Shown here: piece after piece, positions 1 to 7,327 of the stretch
How positions within the stretch are numbered: the stretch's first letter is position 1
How the letters are laid out: every line of letters starts with the position of its first letter
Origin: Thermoplasmata archaeon
GTDB lineage: Archaea > Thermoplasmatota > Thermoplasmata > Thermoplasmatales > Thermoplasmataceae
Reading direction: 5' to 3'
Length of the DNA: 12,819 nt
Assembly: GCA_021797225.1 (NCBI GenBank)
Contig: JAKAAE010000032.1
Location: 1 to 12,819, forward strand
The notes under the pieces: model-generated
What the model was told of the DNA's origin: nothing
Database searches by the model: none
Seen by the model: only the letters and a program-made list of their open reading frames with translations
Position numbers and translations under genes: made by a program

Positions 1-50
1 TATATACGTTACAACTCATCCCATGATGGCCGCTTTAAATTTTCTTCCAT
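1..50 (-). pseudogene. Start of a deoxycytidylate deaminase-like gene, apparently frameshifted (partial)
   Basis: Reading leftwards, ATG at 50-48 opens MEENLKRPSWDEL followed by TAA at 11-9. The string RPSWDE is the characteristic N-terminus of archaeal and bacterial dCMP deaminases (usually RPSWDEYFM...). A TATA-like element on this strand at about 74-83 sits roughly 26 nt before the ATG, the leaderless spacing seen for several other genes here. Adding one base in the GAGTTGTAACG stretch would restore reading as RPSWDE-x-VTYI and continue off the window edge. I infer either a real frameshift mutation or a base missing from the assembly. dCMP deaminase would make dUMP for thymidylate synthesis. 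The alternative is a chance 13-codon ORF. Only 50 bases are visible, so the family call is tentative. Confidence 0.35.
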
Positions 51-73
51 ATTGTATAAATAGATAATAAGCA

Positions 74-83
74 TATAAATATT
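74..83 (-). promoter_or_regulatory. TATA box of the left-edge gene
   Basis: On the minus strand the sequence reads ATATTTATATGC, centred about 27 nt before the ATG at 50. This spacing places the transcription start at or next to the start codon. Confidence 0.45.
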
Positions 84-128
84 ATTTATCATTATGAATT
101 ACAGCTGTTATAAATAATCAGGAGGACA

Positions 129-140
129 ATTATATTTATT
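129..140 (+). promoter_or_regulatory. TATA box of alaS
   Basis: ATTATATTTATT is centred about 28 nt before the ATG at 164 and suggests a leaderless or nearly leaderless mRNA. A purine-rich AGGAGGACAA precedes it, in the place of the BRE element. No Shine-Dalgarno sequence lies between the TATA box and the ATG. Confidence 0.55.
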
Positions 141-163
141 TATCCAGTTGCATTATATGTAGA

Positions 164-2842
164 ATGGTACAGGGAGAATTTGATCTGGACTTCTTTAGGG
201 ATAATAAATTTATTAGGAAACAGTGTTCAGTCTGTTCATCATATTTCTGGACTTCTGATCCAGAGAAAACGACATGCGGAGATCCTGCATGTGAAAGCTA
301 TTCATTTATAGGGAGTTCCCCTGTTAAAAGGAAATATTCTATAAATGACATGAGAGAAGAATTTCTCAATTTTTTCAAAAGTGATAATATGAAGCACAAA
401 ATTCTTGATTTTTATCCTATTGTTCCACGGTGGCGCGAGGATGTTTTACTGGTAAATGCGTCAATTTACGATTTCCAGCCGCAGGTCACATCAGGAATGG
501 TTCCACCTCCAGGAAATCCTATTGCAATGTCACAGCCCAGTATAAGGATGCTCGATCTGGACCTTGTTGGAAAAACTGGGAGGCATTTAACATCATTCGA
601 AATGCTATGCCATGATGCATTTAATTATGAGGATAAGTACATTTACTGGAAAAATGAGACAGTTGAATACTCATATAGATTTTTAACTGAAAAACTAGGC
701 ATCAATGGAACAATAATAACATATAAGGAAAAACCTTGGTTCGGCGGCGGTAATGCAGGCAATGCTGTGGAAGTCTTTGTCCGTGGACTTGAGGTGGCTA
801 CACTGGTTTTCATGGATCTGAAAGAAGATCCAGATGGAGATATAACCCTGGATGGTACTAAATATTCACCGATGCCACTGAAAATCGTCGATACAGGGTA
901 TGGCCTTGAAAGACTTGTATGGCTCTCAACTGGAACCCCCACAGTATACGAATCAATTTTCCCGAAAACTATAGAATATATATTGGAAAATTCTTCTGTT
1001 AGCTGTATTGATAATAACATAATCCAGAAAATATCTGAATTATCTGCTGAAATCGATCCCTATAGGGAGTCAGAGCTACTGAAACAGCTTAATCCATATA
1101 TGGAGAAAAATAATTTGCCCATGGACAGTGACTTTCTTGAGAGGTTGAAAAAGTTAAGGGCATTATATTCCCTTGCAGATCATACCAAAACCCTGCTTCT
1201 GATGTTTTCCGATTATGTAATTCCATCAAATGTAAAGGTTGGCTATCTGGCAAGAATGCTTATAAGGAGATCCCTGAAATTTATTGAGGAAACCGGATTT
1301 ACGAAGGATTTCATGGAATTAATGGATTTCCAGCATAACGTGTTTTCAGAAATTATCAAAAATTATGATAGGGAATTCATATCAGATATTATATCCATAG
1401 AGAAAGAAAAGTACAGTGAAATAACAAAGAATGCGGAAGCAAAGGTGAAGAAATACATAAAATCAGGAAAATTAAATCTGGGAGATGCCATAACACTCTA
1501 TGAATCAGAGGGCATCAATGAGGAACTCATCATGGATTCTTATAGAAGGATCACCGGGAATAATATGGAACTTCCTGATAATTTTCAGGAAATAGTTATT
1601 GCACGGCATGAAAAGAAAACCGAGAAAAAGAAACAGAATGAATATTATCCACCTATTCATACCAGACCGCTTTATTATGATAATACGGAAATAGCTGAAT
1701 TTACTGCTATTACCCTGTATTCCGGCGATAGAAGGATTATACCCAATCAAACTGCGTTTTATCCTGAGGGAGGAGGTCAGCCATATGACCTTGGCTATTT
1801 TATAGCAAATGGTAAAAAGGTGAACGTCACAAATGTCCAGAAGTATGGAGATTCAATAGTGCATTTCCTAGATGGAAACATATCCAAGGACTCCAGAATA
1901 AAGGGTGTAATTGATTATGATAGAAGAAGACAGCTCATGATACACCATTCTGCAACCCATCTTCTTCTGGGGATAATGAGGAAATATTTCGGGGACCATA
2001 TATGGCAGAATGGCGTCAAAAAAGATGTTGACGAATCAAGAATTGATGTGACACATTACAGAAAAATTACCCTGGAAGATATAAAAAATATAGAAAATAT
2101 GTGCCTTGAGGCCATAGAACAAAATAGAAAAATTACAGTGACCAACATAAGCTGGAACCCTGCAATAGAGAAATATGGTTTCAGACTCTTTGAGGGCGGC
2201 GTCCCGGTTTCTTCGAAAATAAGGGTCGTTACAATTGACGGAATAGATTCAGAGGGCTGTGGTGGCACGCATCTGAAAAACACCGGTGAAATAGGCTTTA
2301 TTAAAATAATGAGGGTAGAAACTGTACAGGAGGGAATACAGAGAATTATATTTTCCGCCGGGCCAGCTGCCCTAAGATATGTGCAGGTTCTTTATGATAC
2401 TGTAGTAAAAGAACAGGAATACATGAAAGTTGATTTAAAGGATGTCTATAATCATTCACTGAAGATTTTTCACGAAAATCTTGAAAATATTAAACTTATA
2501 GATCGTTACAGAAAGGAAAAGATAGAGAGCATCTTAAATGGGAGTTCAGTTCCTGAAATAAATACTATAAGATTATATAACATAAATTTAGATAACGATG
2601 GATTTAACTTTTTCATAAAGGATATTTTCAGTAAAAATATAAAGTGCGTGATAATAAACTATGGAAAGGAAATTACGGGAATAGGCATTGAACCCATCGT
2701 AGAAAAGCTGGAATCATCTCTTCTAAAATATGGAATATCGCTGCAGGAAAGGATTAGAAATAAAAAACTTTACAGTGCTGCGGCAGATCATGAAATAAGT
2801 GAAAAGTTAATAAAGGAGATTTTAGTAGATGCTATAGTATGA
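164..2842 (+). CDS. alaS: Alanyl-tRNA synthetase (archaeal type)
   Basis: Charges tRNA-Ala with alanine in the cytoplasm and clears mischarged Ser/Gly-tRNA-Ala. The 892 residues match the roughly 900 of archaeal AlaRS. An N-terminal zinc-ribbon-like segment typical of archaeal forms has Cys21, Cys24, Cys38 and Cys43. The class II catalytic core follows, with a glycine-rich archaeal segment around 190-200 and motif 3 GYGLERL at 245-251. The editing domain has its full metal site: HxxxH (His595, His599) and CxxxH (Cys699, His703), so proofreading should be active. The C-terminal region (about 750-892) corresponds to the C-Ala/oligomerisation part. The ATG at 164 is preferred because an upstream ATG at 156 is followed at once by TAG, and a TATA box sits about 28 nt away. 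The stop overlaps the start of the next gene (ATGA), so the two are probably cotranscribed. Confidence 0.97.
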   Translation: MVQGEFDLDFFRDNKFIRKQCSVCSSYFWTSDPEKTTCGDPACESYSFIGSSPVKRKYSINDMREEFLNFFKSDNMKHKILDFYPIVPRWREDVLLVNASIYDFQPQVTSGMVPPPGNPIAMSQPSIRMLDLDLVGKTGRHLTSFEMLCHDAFNYEDKYIYWKNETVEYSYRFLTEKLGINGTIITYKEKPWFGGGNAGNAVEVFVRGLEVATLVFMDLKEDPDGDITLDGTKYSPMPLKIVDTGYGLERLVWLSTGTPTVYESIFPKTIEYILENSSVSCIDNNIIQKISELSAEIDPYRESELLKQLNPYMEKNNLPMDSDFLERLKKLRALYSLADHTKTLLLMFSDYVIPSNVKVGYLARMLIRRSLKFIEETGFTKDFMELMDFQHNVFSEIIKNYDREFISDIISIEKEKYSEITKNAEAKVKKYIKSGKLNLGDAITLYESEGINEELIMDSYRRITGNNMELPDNFQEIVIARHEKKTEKKKQNEYYPPIHTRPLYYDNTEIAEFTAITLYSGDRRIIPNQTAFYPEGGGQPYDLGYFIANGKKVNVTNVQKYGDSIVHFLDGNISKDSRIKGVIDYDRRRQLMIHHSATHLLLGIMRKYFGDHIWQNGVKKDVDESRIDVTHYRKITLEDIKNIENMCLEAIEQNRKITVTNISWNPAIEKYGFRLFEGGVPVSSKIRVVTIDGIDSEGCGGTHLKNTGEIGFIKIMRVETVQEGIQRIIFSAGPAALRYVQVLYDTVVKEQEYMKVDLKDVYNHSLKIFHENLENIKLIDRYRKEKIESILNGSSVPEINTIRLYNINLDNDGFNFFIKDIFSKNIKCVIINYGKEITGIGIEPIVEKLESSLLKYGISLQERIRNKKLYSAAADHEISEKLIKEILVDAIV

Positions 2843-4590
2843 AAGATTCTCAGATCATAGAAGAAATCGTTAAAAAATATTACGGCTTCTTGGATGTTGA
2901 GAATACTAGGTATTCCATGATATTCCATATAGAAGGTGCCGAAAACGAAAAAACATTTATCTCTCTTCTGGACGATTTGGATAAGGTAGGGTTTACTGCC
3001 TTCACAAATGATTTTCCGGACAACCAGATCATTGTTATAAACAATACAAATCTTGGAAGGGAGAGAACTGGAATAAAAACCCTGATGTTTCTGATTTCCA
3101 TAATAACTCTTGTATATACTGGATATATTTATTCATCGAATTATTATTCTATTGGTTCATTGCGCACAGGTATTTTTTATGGAGTCCTTGTCTATGCCGT
3201 CCCTGTCATGGGGATACTTTTAATCAGGGAAGTTGGTAAATATATATCTCTGAGAAAAAACCATATAAAATATAGATTCCCAATTTTTGTCCCTGCCCCC
3301 GGTCTGGGAACCCTGGGAATAATAAATTCCAATAAAAGCCAATTCCGTGAATCTAAATCCATGGTGAGGGCTGGCACAGTTTCACTTTTATCCGGCTTTA
3401 TTGTATCAATTTCACTTATAATGATAGGATCATACACATCAACCATTATACAGTACAGTGCGGCTGTAAATTCTCCTGTATCAGCTCTCAACTTTCCGGT
3501 AATTTATCCAGTTATACTGGAACATTTTATCCCTGCCTCACTGGTACCACCACCACTTGCACTAGCAGGATATACGGGCCTCATAACAACAGCTTTAAAT
3601 GCAATGCCTATCGGGTTTCTCGACGGGGGTATAGTTTTTTCCGCTATTTTGGGAAGGCGCTTTAAATATGTATCGTATGTTGCAATGATCCTGCTAATTC
3701 TGGCATCCATACTGTATCCTTACATACTTATTCTTGTCATTCTATTATTTATCCTCGGCATCAGGGGGGCTCTTCCACTGAATAATCTGGTAAAACCTGG
3801 TCATTACATTAAATATCTTGCAATAATTGTAATACTTATAATACTGCTCGGATTTGCACCACTCCCAATCCACAATCTCAATAATAGCAGTGTTGCCATT
3901 TCAGACACATGTTATGTTATGAATAAACAAGACCCGGCAAATGTTACCGTAAATATAACCGTAAATGAAAAGGGAATTAATGTTATCCCAGTTTTCACTG
4001 TGCACCCGGGTAAATTCAAAATTGAGGCGCATAAGAGGGAAAATAGTACTACAGTGCTATATATGCTTGATCTTATAACATATAAATTAAATTATTCTGG
4101 GCTTCAACATTTCAACATTACTGTAAATACTGGTACACACATATTCCGTACAATGATAAAAGTGTTTTTTGTGAATCCAATGAAAAATATAGGCGTAAAC
4201 AATTCAACAAATCCCTTTAATTTAAATGCTTCTCAGGATAAGCCATTCAATTTGACCCTGTACAATAATGGCAGCACTCCGATGATTGTAAATATAACTT
4301 CAATTTCCAGCAATATGAAGGTTTATGCAATTATACATAAAAATCTAAATAGTAGCCTCTCTATGGCATCAACTATGAATATTATTATTCCCGCTCATAG
4401 CAATGAATCAATAGAAGTTGAGGCACAGACACCGGGAATATGGCAATTAATTATATATGAATCAAGTAACCCGACTCCTTTGATGATAACGATACATATA
4501 TTGCCAAAACAAAAATCTCCTCCAGTTATAAATTCTCTGGATAATAGCATATGGGCTCCATTTCTGAATCCTTTAAATATCACTTTTTAA
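2839..4590 (+). CDS. Site-2-protease/EGY-type (M50) membrane protein with destroyed active site and glycosylated ectodomain
   Basis: 583 residues in three parts. Residues 1-72 are a soluble domain like the one preceding the membrane core in EGY-type M50 proteins. Residues 79-341 are the polytopic core, with hydrophobic segments near 79-98, 112-133, 180-198, 233-256, 277-309 (probably two) and 323-341. The core keeps the family's second motif, NAMPIGFLDGG (254-264, Asp262). The zinc-binding HExxH motif reads REVGK (Arg130, Glu131, Lys134): both zinc-ligand His are gone, so proteolysis is not expected. Residues 346-583 form a beta-rich domain with 16 N-x-S/T sequons against 2 in the rest, consistent with an extracytoplasmic, N-glycosylated domain. 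The start overlaps the alaS stop by 4 nt. The closest GGAG lies at 2816-2819, too far for a typical RBS, so translational coupling is likely. The biological role is unknown. Confidence 0.87.
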   Translation: MKDSQIIEEIVKKYYGFLDVENTRYSMIFHIEGAENEKTFISLLDDLDKVGFTAFTNDFPDNQIIVINNTNLGRERTGIKTLMFLISIITLVYTGYIYSSNYYSIGSLRTGIFYGVLVYAVPVMGILLIREVGKYISLRKNHIKYRFPIFVPAPGLGTLGIINSNKSQFRESKSMVRAGTVSLLSGFIVSISLIMIGSYTSTIIQYSAAVNSPVSALNFPVIYPVILEHFIPASLVPPPLALAGYTGLITTALNAMPIGFLDGGIVFSAILGRRFKYVSYVAMILLILASILYPYILILVILLFILGIRGALPLNNLVKPGHYIKYLAIIVILIILLGFAPLPIHNLNNSSVAISDTCYVMNKQDPANVTVNITVNEKGINVIPVFTVHPGKFKIEAHKRENSTTVLYMLDLITYKLNYSGLQHFNITVNTGTHIFRTMIKVFFVNPMKNIGVNNSTNPFNLNASQDKPFNLTLYNNGSTPMIVNITSISSNMKVYAIIHKNLNSSLSMASTMNIIIPAHSNESIEVEAQTPGIWQLIIYESSNPTPLMITIHILPKQKSPPVINSLDNSIWAPFLNPLNITF

Positions 4591-4647
4591 GCCGGTATCC
4601 ACAATCTGTTGATCTATATATTACTAAAAGACTTATTCCATATACTT

Positions 4648-5757
4648 TCAGGCTTTTTCCATTCTATTTATTATTTCTGAAGAAAATTCAGAACATTTAA
4701 TCGGAGTTACGCCCTTATTTCCAGCAAGGTCCCCAGGAATCTTATTATCAAGAAATGCAGCTGAAATAGCTTTCTCTATTATACTGGCTGCTGGTTCCCA
4801 GCCTATATGATTCAACATAGCGCATCCCGAAAGAATAAATGAAAGGGGGTCAGCAAGATCATATCCAGCCTCAAGCGGTGAAGAGGACAGTACAGCCTCG
4901 AAAAGAGCACATTCATCTCCCATGCTTGCACCGTATTCAACGTTAATGGCACCTGTAAGAAAATCAAGTACAAGTCTGCTCAGGGCAGTATCTATAAGTA
5001 CTATATCAAGAGTTTCCGGTTCCATCAAAAGTTTTTTCATAAATGTCCTTGTCTTAATAATCTCGTAGGCTATCCCATCGTGCCTGCCAAGCTCATCATA
5101 ACACCACTGCCCGAATTCCGGATTCTCTATATTGTCAATAACAGTTATTTTCCTGTGGTTATGTTTTTTATAGTAATTTACTGCCTGTTTTACTATTTTA
5201 ACTGTTCTGAATTTACTCTGGCTGACCAAATATATGCCTGAATCGGCTGTTATATTCATATCATAATTATCTGAGAGAAACTTTATCAGGTCATCGGTGC
5301 TATCTGAGGAATGATAAAATATATGATTATTGCTGAATGAGCTTCTTATTACTGTAATATTTATATTATCAAACGTTTTGATTAAAACGTGCATTCCCGT
5401 TATGTATTTCACCATTCTTAAATTGGTATAAAGTCCCAGGCGCTTTCTGAGTATCGTATTTATGTCCCTGTTATCCGGCATGAGGTTCAATGTCGATTTC
5501 ATAACCACACACATTCTCTGCATTTCTGTAATTGATTCGTCAGGTATATACGTCCCGAATTTCTCGTATGCTTCATTCCCTATCAATACTTTTCGCCATT
5601 CTATGGATTTGTTCCCTCCATAGGCAAGTTCTATGGCGCTGTTGATTACATCAATCATAACTTTCGTGATTTCTGGTCCTATCCCGTCACCTTCTATATA
5701 TCCCACGGTTAGCATATCTGGAACAACCATGCCTGAATCGTTAAATTTTATATACAT
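4648..5757 (-). CDS. Isocitrate dehydrogenase homologue lacking catalytic residues
   Basis: 369 residues with the fold signature of NADP-type isocitrate dehydrogenase throughout: YIEGDGIGPE near the N-terminus, LRKRLGLYTNLR in the substrate region, GDECALFEA and KCSEF near the C-terminus. Aligned by eye with E. coli Icd, substrate Arg119, Arg129, Arg153 and Asn115 are kept (Arg104, Arg114, Arg138, Asn100). Ser113 is Asp98, catalytic Lys230 is Asn209, metal-binding Asp283 and Asp307 are Arg237 and Arg261, and NADP-contacting His339 is Leu290. Asp311 remains (Asp265). It is therefore probably not an active dehydrogenase. ATG 5757 is chosen because the residues after it align with the Icd N-terminus and a TATA box lies about 26 nt upstream; ATGs at 5730 and 5715, or the longer start at 5796, are alternatives. 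It is divergent from the aspartase. A regulatory subunit or moonlighting role is inference. Confidence 0.87.
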   Translation of the reverse strand: MYIKFNDSGMVVPDMLTVGYIEGDGIGPEITKVMIDVINSAIELAYGGNKSIEWRKVLIGNEAYEKFGTYIPDESITEMQRMCVVMKSTLNLMPDNRDINTILRKRLGLYTNLRMVKYITGMHVLIKTFDNINITVIRSSFSNNHIFYHSSDSTDDLIKFLSDNYDMNITADSGIYLVSQSKFRTVKIVKQAVNYYKKHNHRKITVIDNIENPEFGQWCYDELGRHDGIAYEIIKTRTFMKKLLMEPETLDIVLIDTALSRLVLDFLTGAINVEYGASMGDECALFEAVLSSSPLEAGYDLADPLSFILSGCAMLNHIGWEPAASIIEKAISAAFLDNKIPGDLAGNKGVTPIKCSEFSSEIINRMEKA

Positions 5758-5777
5758 TGAGTCCACCATGCATAATT

Positions 5778-5790
5778 GCATATAATTTTT
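5778..5790 (-). promoter_or_regulatory. TATA box of the isocitrate dehydrogenase-like gene
   Basis: On the minus strand AAAATTATATGCA is centred about 26 nt before the ATG at 5757. This supports that start over the ATG at 5796, which lies upstream of the element. A second TATATAAAA at 5754-5746 could drive a shorter form starting at 5730 or 5715. Confidence 0.45.
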
Positions 5791-5818
5791 TTTCATAATA
5801 TAATGTCACAATTAGAAT

Positions 5819-5829
5819 ATTTTTATACC
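5819..5829 (+). promoter_or_regulatory. TATA box of the aspartase gene
   Basis: ATTTTTATACC is centred about 24 nt before the ATG at 5848. This places the transcription start at the start codon and makes any upstream in-frame ATG (5776, 5803) untranscribed. Confidence 0.6.
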
Positions 5830-5847
5830 AATCTTACATTATTAAGT

Positions 5848-7215
5848 ATGAGAACAGAAAAAGATGTAATAGGTGAGGTAAAGATTGAAGATAGTATTTA
5901 TTATGGAATAAATACCCTGAGAGCAAAGAATAATTTTAATATATCAGGAATAAAATCAAGGGATCGTGATCATATAAAGGCCATGGCAACCGTAAAAAAG
6001 GGAGCTGCATATGCCAATTTTGCCAGTGGGAAATTAAGCAAGGAATTATATGAAAATATAAGCAGGGCATGTGACAGGCTGATTTCCGGTGAATTTGACG
6101 ATCAATTTGTTGTTGATGTTTTTCAGGCTGGTGCAGGCACATCTTTCAATATGAATACAAACGAAATACTTGCAAACCTTGTGCTGGAATCACTAAATCA
6201 TAAAAAGGGCGACTACAGATATGTCCATCCCAATGATGTAATCAATATGAGTCAGTCAACCAACGATATTTATCCTACAATGATGCGTGTGAGCATTATG
6301 TTGAAATCACTTAAATTGATCAAAAACACAGAGGCACTTGTAAAGTCATTGAAATCCAAGCATAAAGAATTTGAAAAAATTTACAAAACCGGTAGAACAC
6401 ACCTCCAAGATGCGGTTCGTGTCACACTTGGCGATGAGTTCAATGCATGGGCTTTTGCCGTGGCACGGGATTTGAAGGAATTCGAATCTGCATTGGATTA
6501 CATACTGGAATTAAACATCGGTGGTACGGCCGTTGGTAATGGTGCTAACACTCCGGAGAATTATAAGGAAAATGCTGTGAAAAAAATATCAGAGGAAACA
6601 GGTTTTAACTTCAGGCCAGGCGAAAATCTCATGGGAATCATGCAGTTCATGACAGATTTTTCCAGAGTAATGAATGCTTTGTCCAACATGGCCCTGGATC
6701 TGAGCAAAATTTCGGATGATCTCAGACTATTGTATTCCGGCCCTGGTGCAGGACTTCATGAAATTGTTTTGCCGGCAGTTCAGCAGGGATCCTCAATCAT
6801 GCCGGGGAAGATCAATCCATCCATTGCTGAGGCTATGAATATGATATGCCATTCAATAACCGGATCGCAGCAGGCAGTTAATCTTTCTGTGAAGGCAGGA
6901 CAGCTTGAACTTAACGTTATGATGCCGCATATAGATTATGAAATATCTAAGTCCATGGAGAGGCTTGCGAATGGAGTAAAAATGCTTGATGAAGAAGCTA
7001 TACAGGGTATTACTCCGGATCGCAACAAAATAAAGGAAAATATTGAAAGAAGTTTTGGTTCGGCAGCTCTTCTTAATCCATATCTTGGATACGATACAAT
7101 GGCAAAAATCGTTGAAGAATCCCTGGAAACCGGAAAAAGCATAAAGGATCTAGTTCTGGCAACAGGAAAAATAGATGAAAAGAAATATAATGAGATATTC
7201 AACTTTCTCAATTAA
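5848..7215 (+). CDS. aspA: Aspartate ammonia-lyase (fumarase/aspartase superfamily)
   Basis: Predicted to convert L-aspartate reversibly to fumarate and ammonia in the cytoplasm. The 455 residues show the superfamily signature GSSIMPGKIN (314-323) with catalytic Ser315, Lys321 and Asn323. All residues known for Bacillus AspB are present at a constant offset of three: Thr98, Ser137, Thr138, Thr184, His185. Features separating aspartase from class II fumarase favour aspartase: HKKGDYRYVHPND, NTPENYKENAVKKI, AGQLELNVM and NPYLGYD. Class II fumarase remains the alternative, since family members are often mislabelled. The ATG at 5848 gives a normal N-terminus (MRTEKDVIGEV) and fits the TATA spacing; extension to 5776 would add 24 residues with no family match. 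It is divergent from the disarmed isocitrate dehydrogenase and convergent with the Lrp-type regulator. Confidence 0.9.
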   Translation: MRTEKDVIGEVKIEDSIYYGINTLRAKNNFNISGIKSRDRDHIKAMATVKKGAAYANFASGKLSKELYENISRACDRLISGEFDDQFVVDVFQAGAGTSFNMNTNEILANLVLESLNHKKGDYRYVHPNDVINMSQSTNDIYPTMMRVSIMLKSLKLIKNTEALVKSLKSKHKEFEKIYKTGRTHLQDAVRVTLGDEFNAWAFAVARDLKEFESALDYILELNIGGTAVGNGANTPENYKENAVKKISEETGFNFRPGENLMGIMQFMTDFSRVMNALSNMALDLSKISDDLRLLYSGPGAGLHEIVLPAVQQGSSIMPGKINPSIAEAMNMICHSITGSQQAVNLSVKAGQLELNVMMPHIDYEISKSMERLANGVKMLDEEAIQGITPDRNKIKENIERSFGSAALLNPYLGYDTMAKIVEESLETGKSIKDLVLATGKIDEKKYNEIFNFLN

Positions 7216-7246
7216 AATAATATTTTAATTAATAATGAATATTTTC

Positions 7247-7253
7247 AGGAGGT
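7247..7253 (+). promoter_or_regulatory. Strong Shine-Dalgarno sequence
   Basis: AGGAGGT is a 7-nt match to the complement of the archaeal 16S rRNA 3' end. It stands in an otherwise AT-rich intergenic region and ends 3 nt before an ATG at 7257. Most nearby genes appear leaderless, so a site this strong is notable. Confidence 0.5.
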
Positions 7254-7256
7254 ATA

Positions 7257-7313
7257 ATGGTATTTTATTATAACATTGATTTAAATATAAAAATAATAAT
7301 TTTATGGTTATAA
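7257..7313 (+). CDS. Possible 18-residue hydrophobic small protein
   Basis: The ORF MVFYYNIDLNIKIIILWL ends at TAA 7311-7313 and follows AGGAGGT with a 3-4 nt spacer. It begins 41 nt after the aspartase stop on the same strand, so it could be translated from the aspartase transcript. The C-terminal half is very hydrophobic (Ile/Leu/Trp), which would suit a membrane peptide, but AT-rich DNA encodes such strings by chance. I do not recognise it. Only the ribosome-binding site argues for translation. Confidence 0.3.
   Translation: MVFYYNIDLNIKIIILWL
7284..7303 (-). terminator. Possible oligo-T terminator of the Lrp-type gene
   Basis: On the minus strand, 25-44 nt after the regulator's stop, the sequence is T-rich with a TTTTT run (7293-7289). 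Euryarchaeal transcription often ends at such runs without a hairpin. It lies between convergent genes. Confidence 0.3.
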
Positions 7314-7327
7314 TCACATGTTAAATT

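Noticed and set aside
118..125. TCAGGAGG resembling a Shine-Dalgarno site before alaS
   Set aside because: It lies upstream of the predicted TATA box and about 40 nt before the ATG, with no start codon at a usable distance, so it would not be in the mRNA.
643..1020. Long antisense frames inside alaS and other genes (for example 643-1020, 3192-3491, 7431-7823, 10363-10722)
   Set aside because: They mirror strongly supported coding regions, have no recognisable domain and no promoter or ribosome-binding site, and are typical shadows.
4591..4647. Hairpin terminator between the convergent membrane-protein and Icd-like genes
   Set aside because: The 57-bp gap has no convincing stem-loop and only short T runs; nothing could be supported.
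4648..5757. Isopropylmalate dehydrogenase
   Set aside because: The N-terminal YIEGDGIG context, the RDIN-x3-R substrate segment and GDECALFEA align with isocitrate dehydrogenase rather than LeuB.
5776..5847. 24-codon N-terminal extension of the aspartase
   Set aside because: The TATA box at 5819-5829 lies within it and the residues do not match the family.
5848..7215. Class II fumarase
   Set aside because: Several discriminating strings (AGQLELNVM, NTPENY, KKGDY) fit aspartase better. It is kept as an alternative only.
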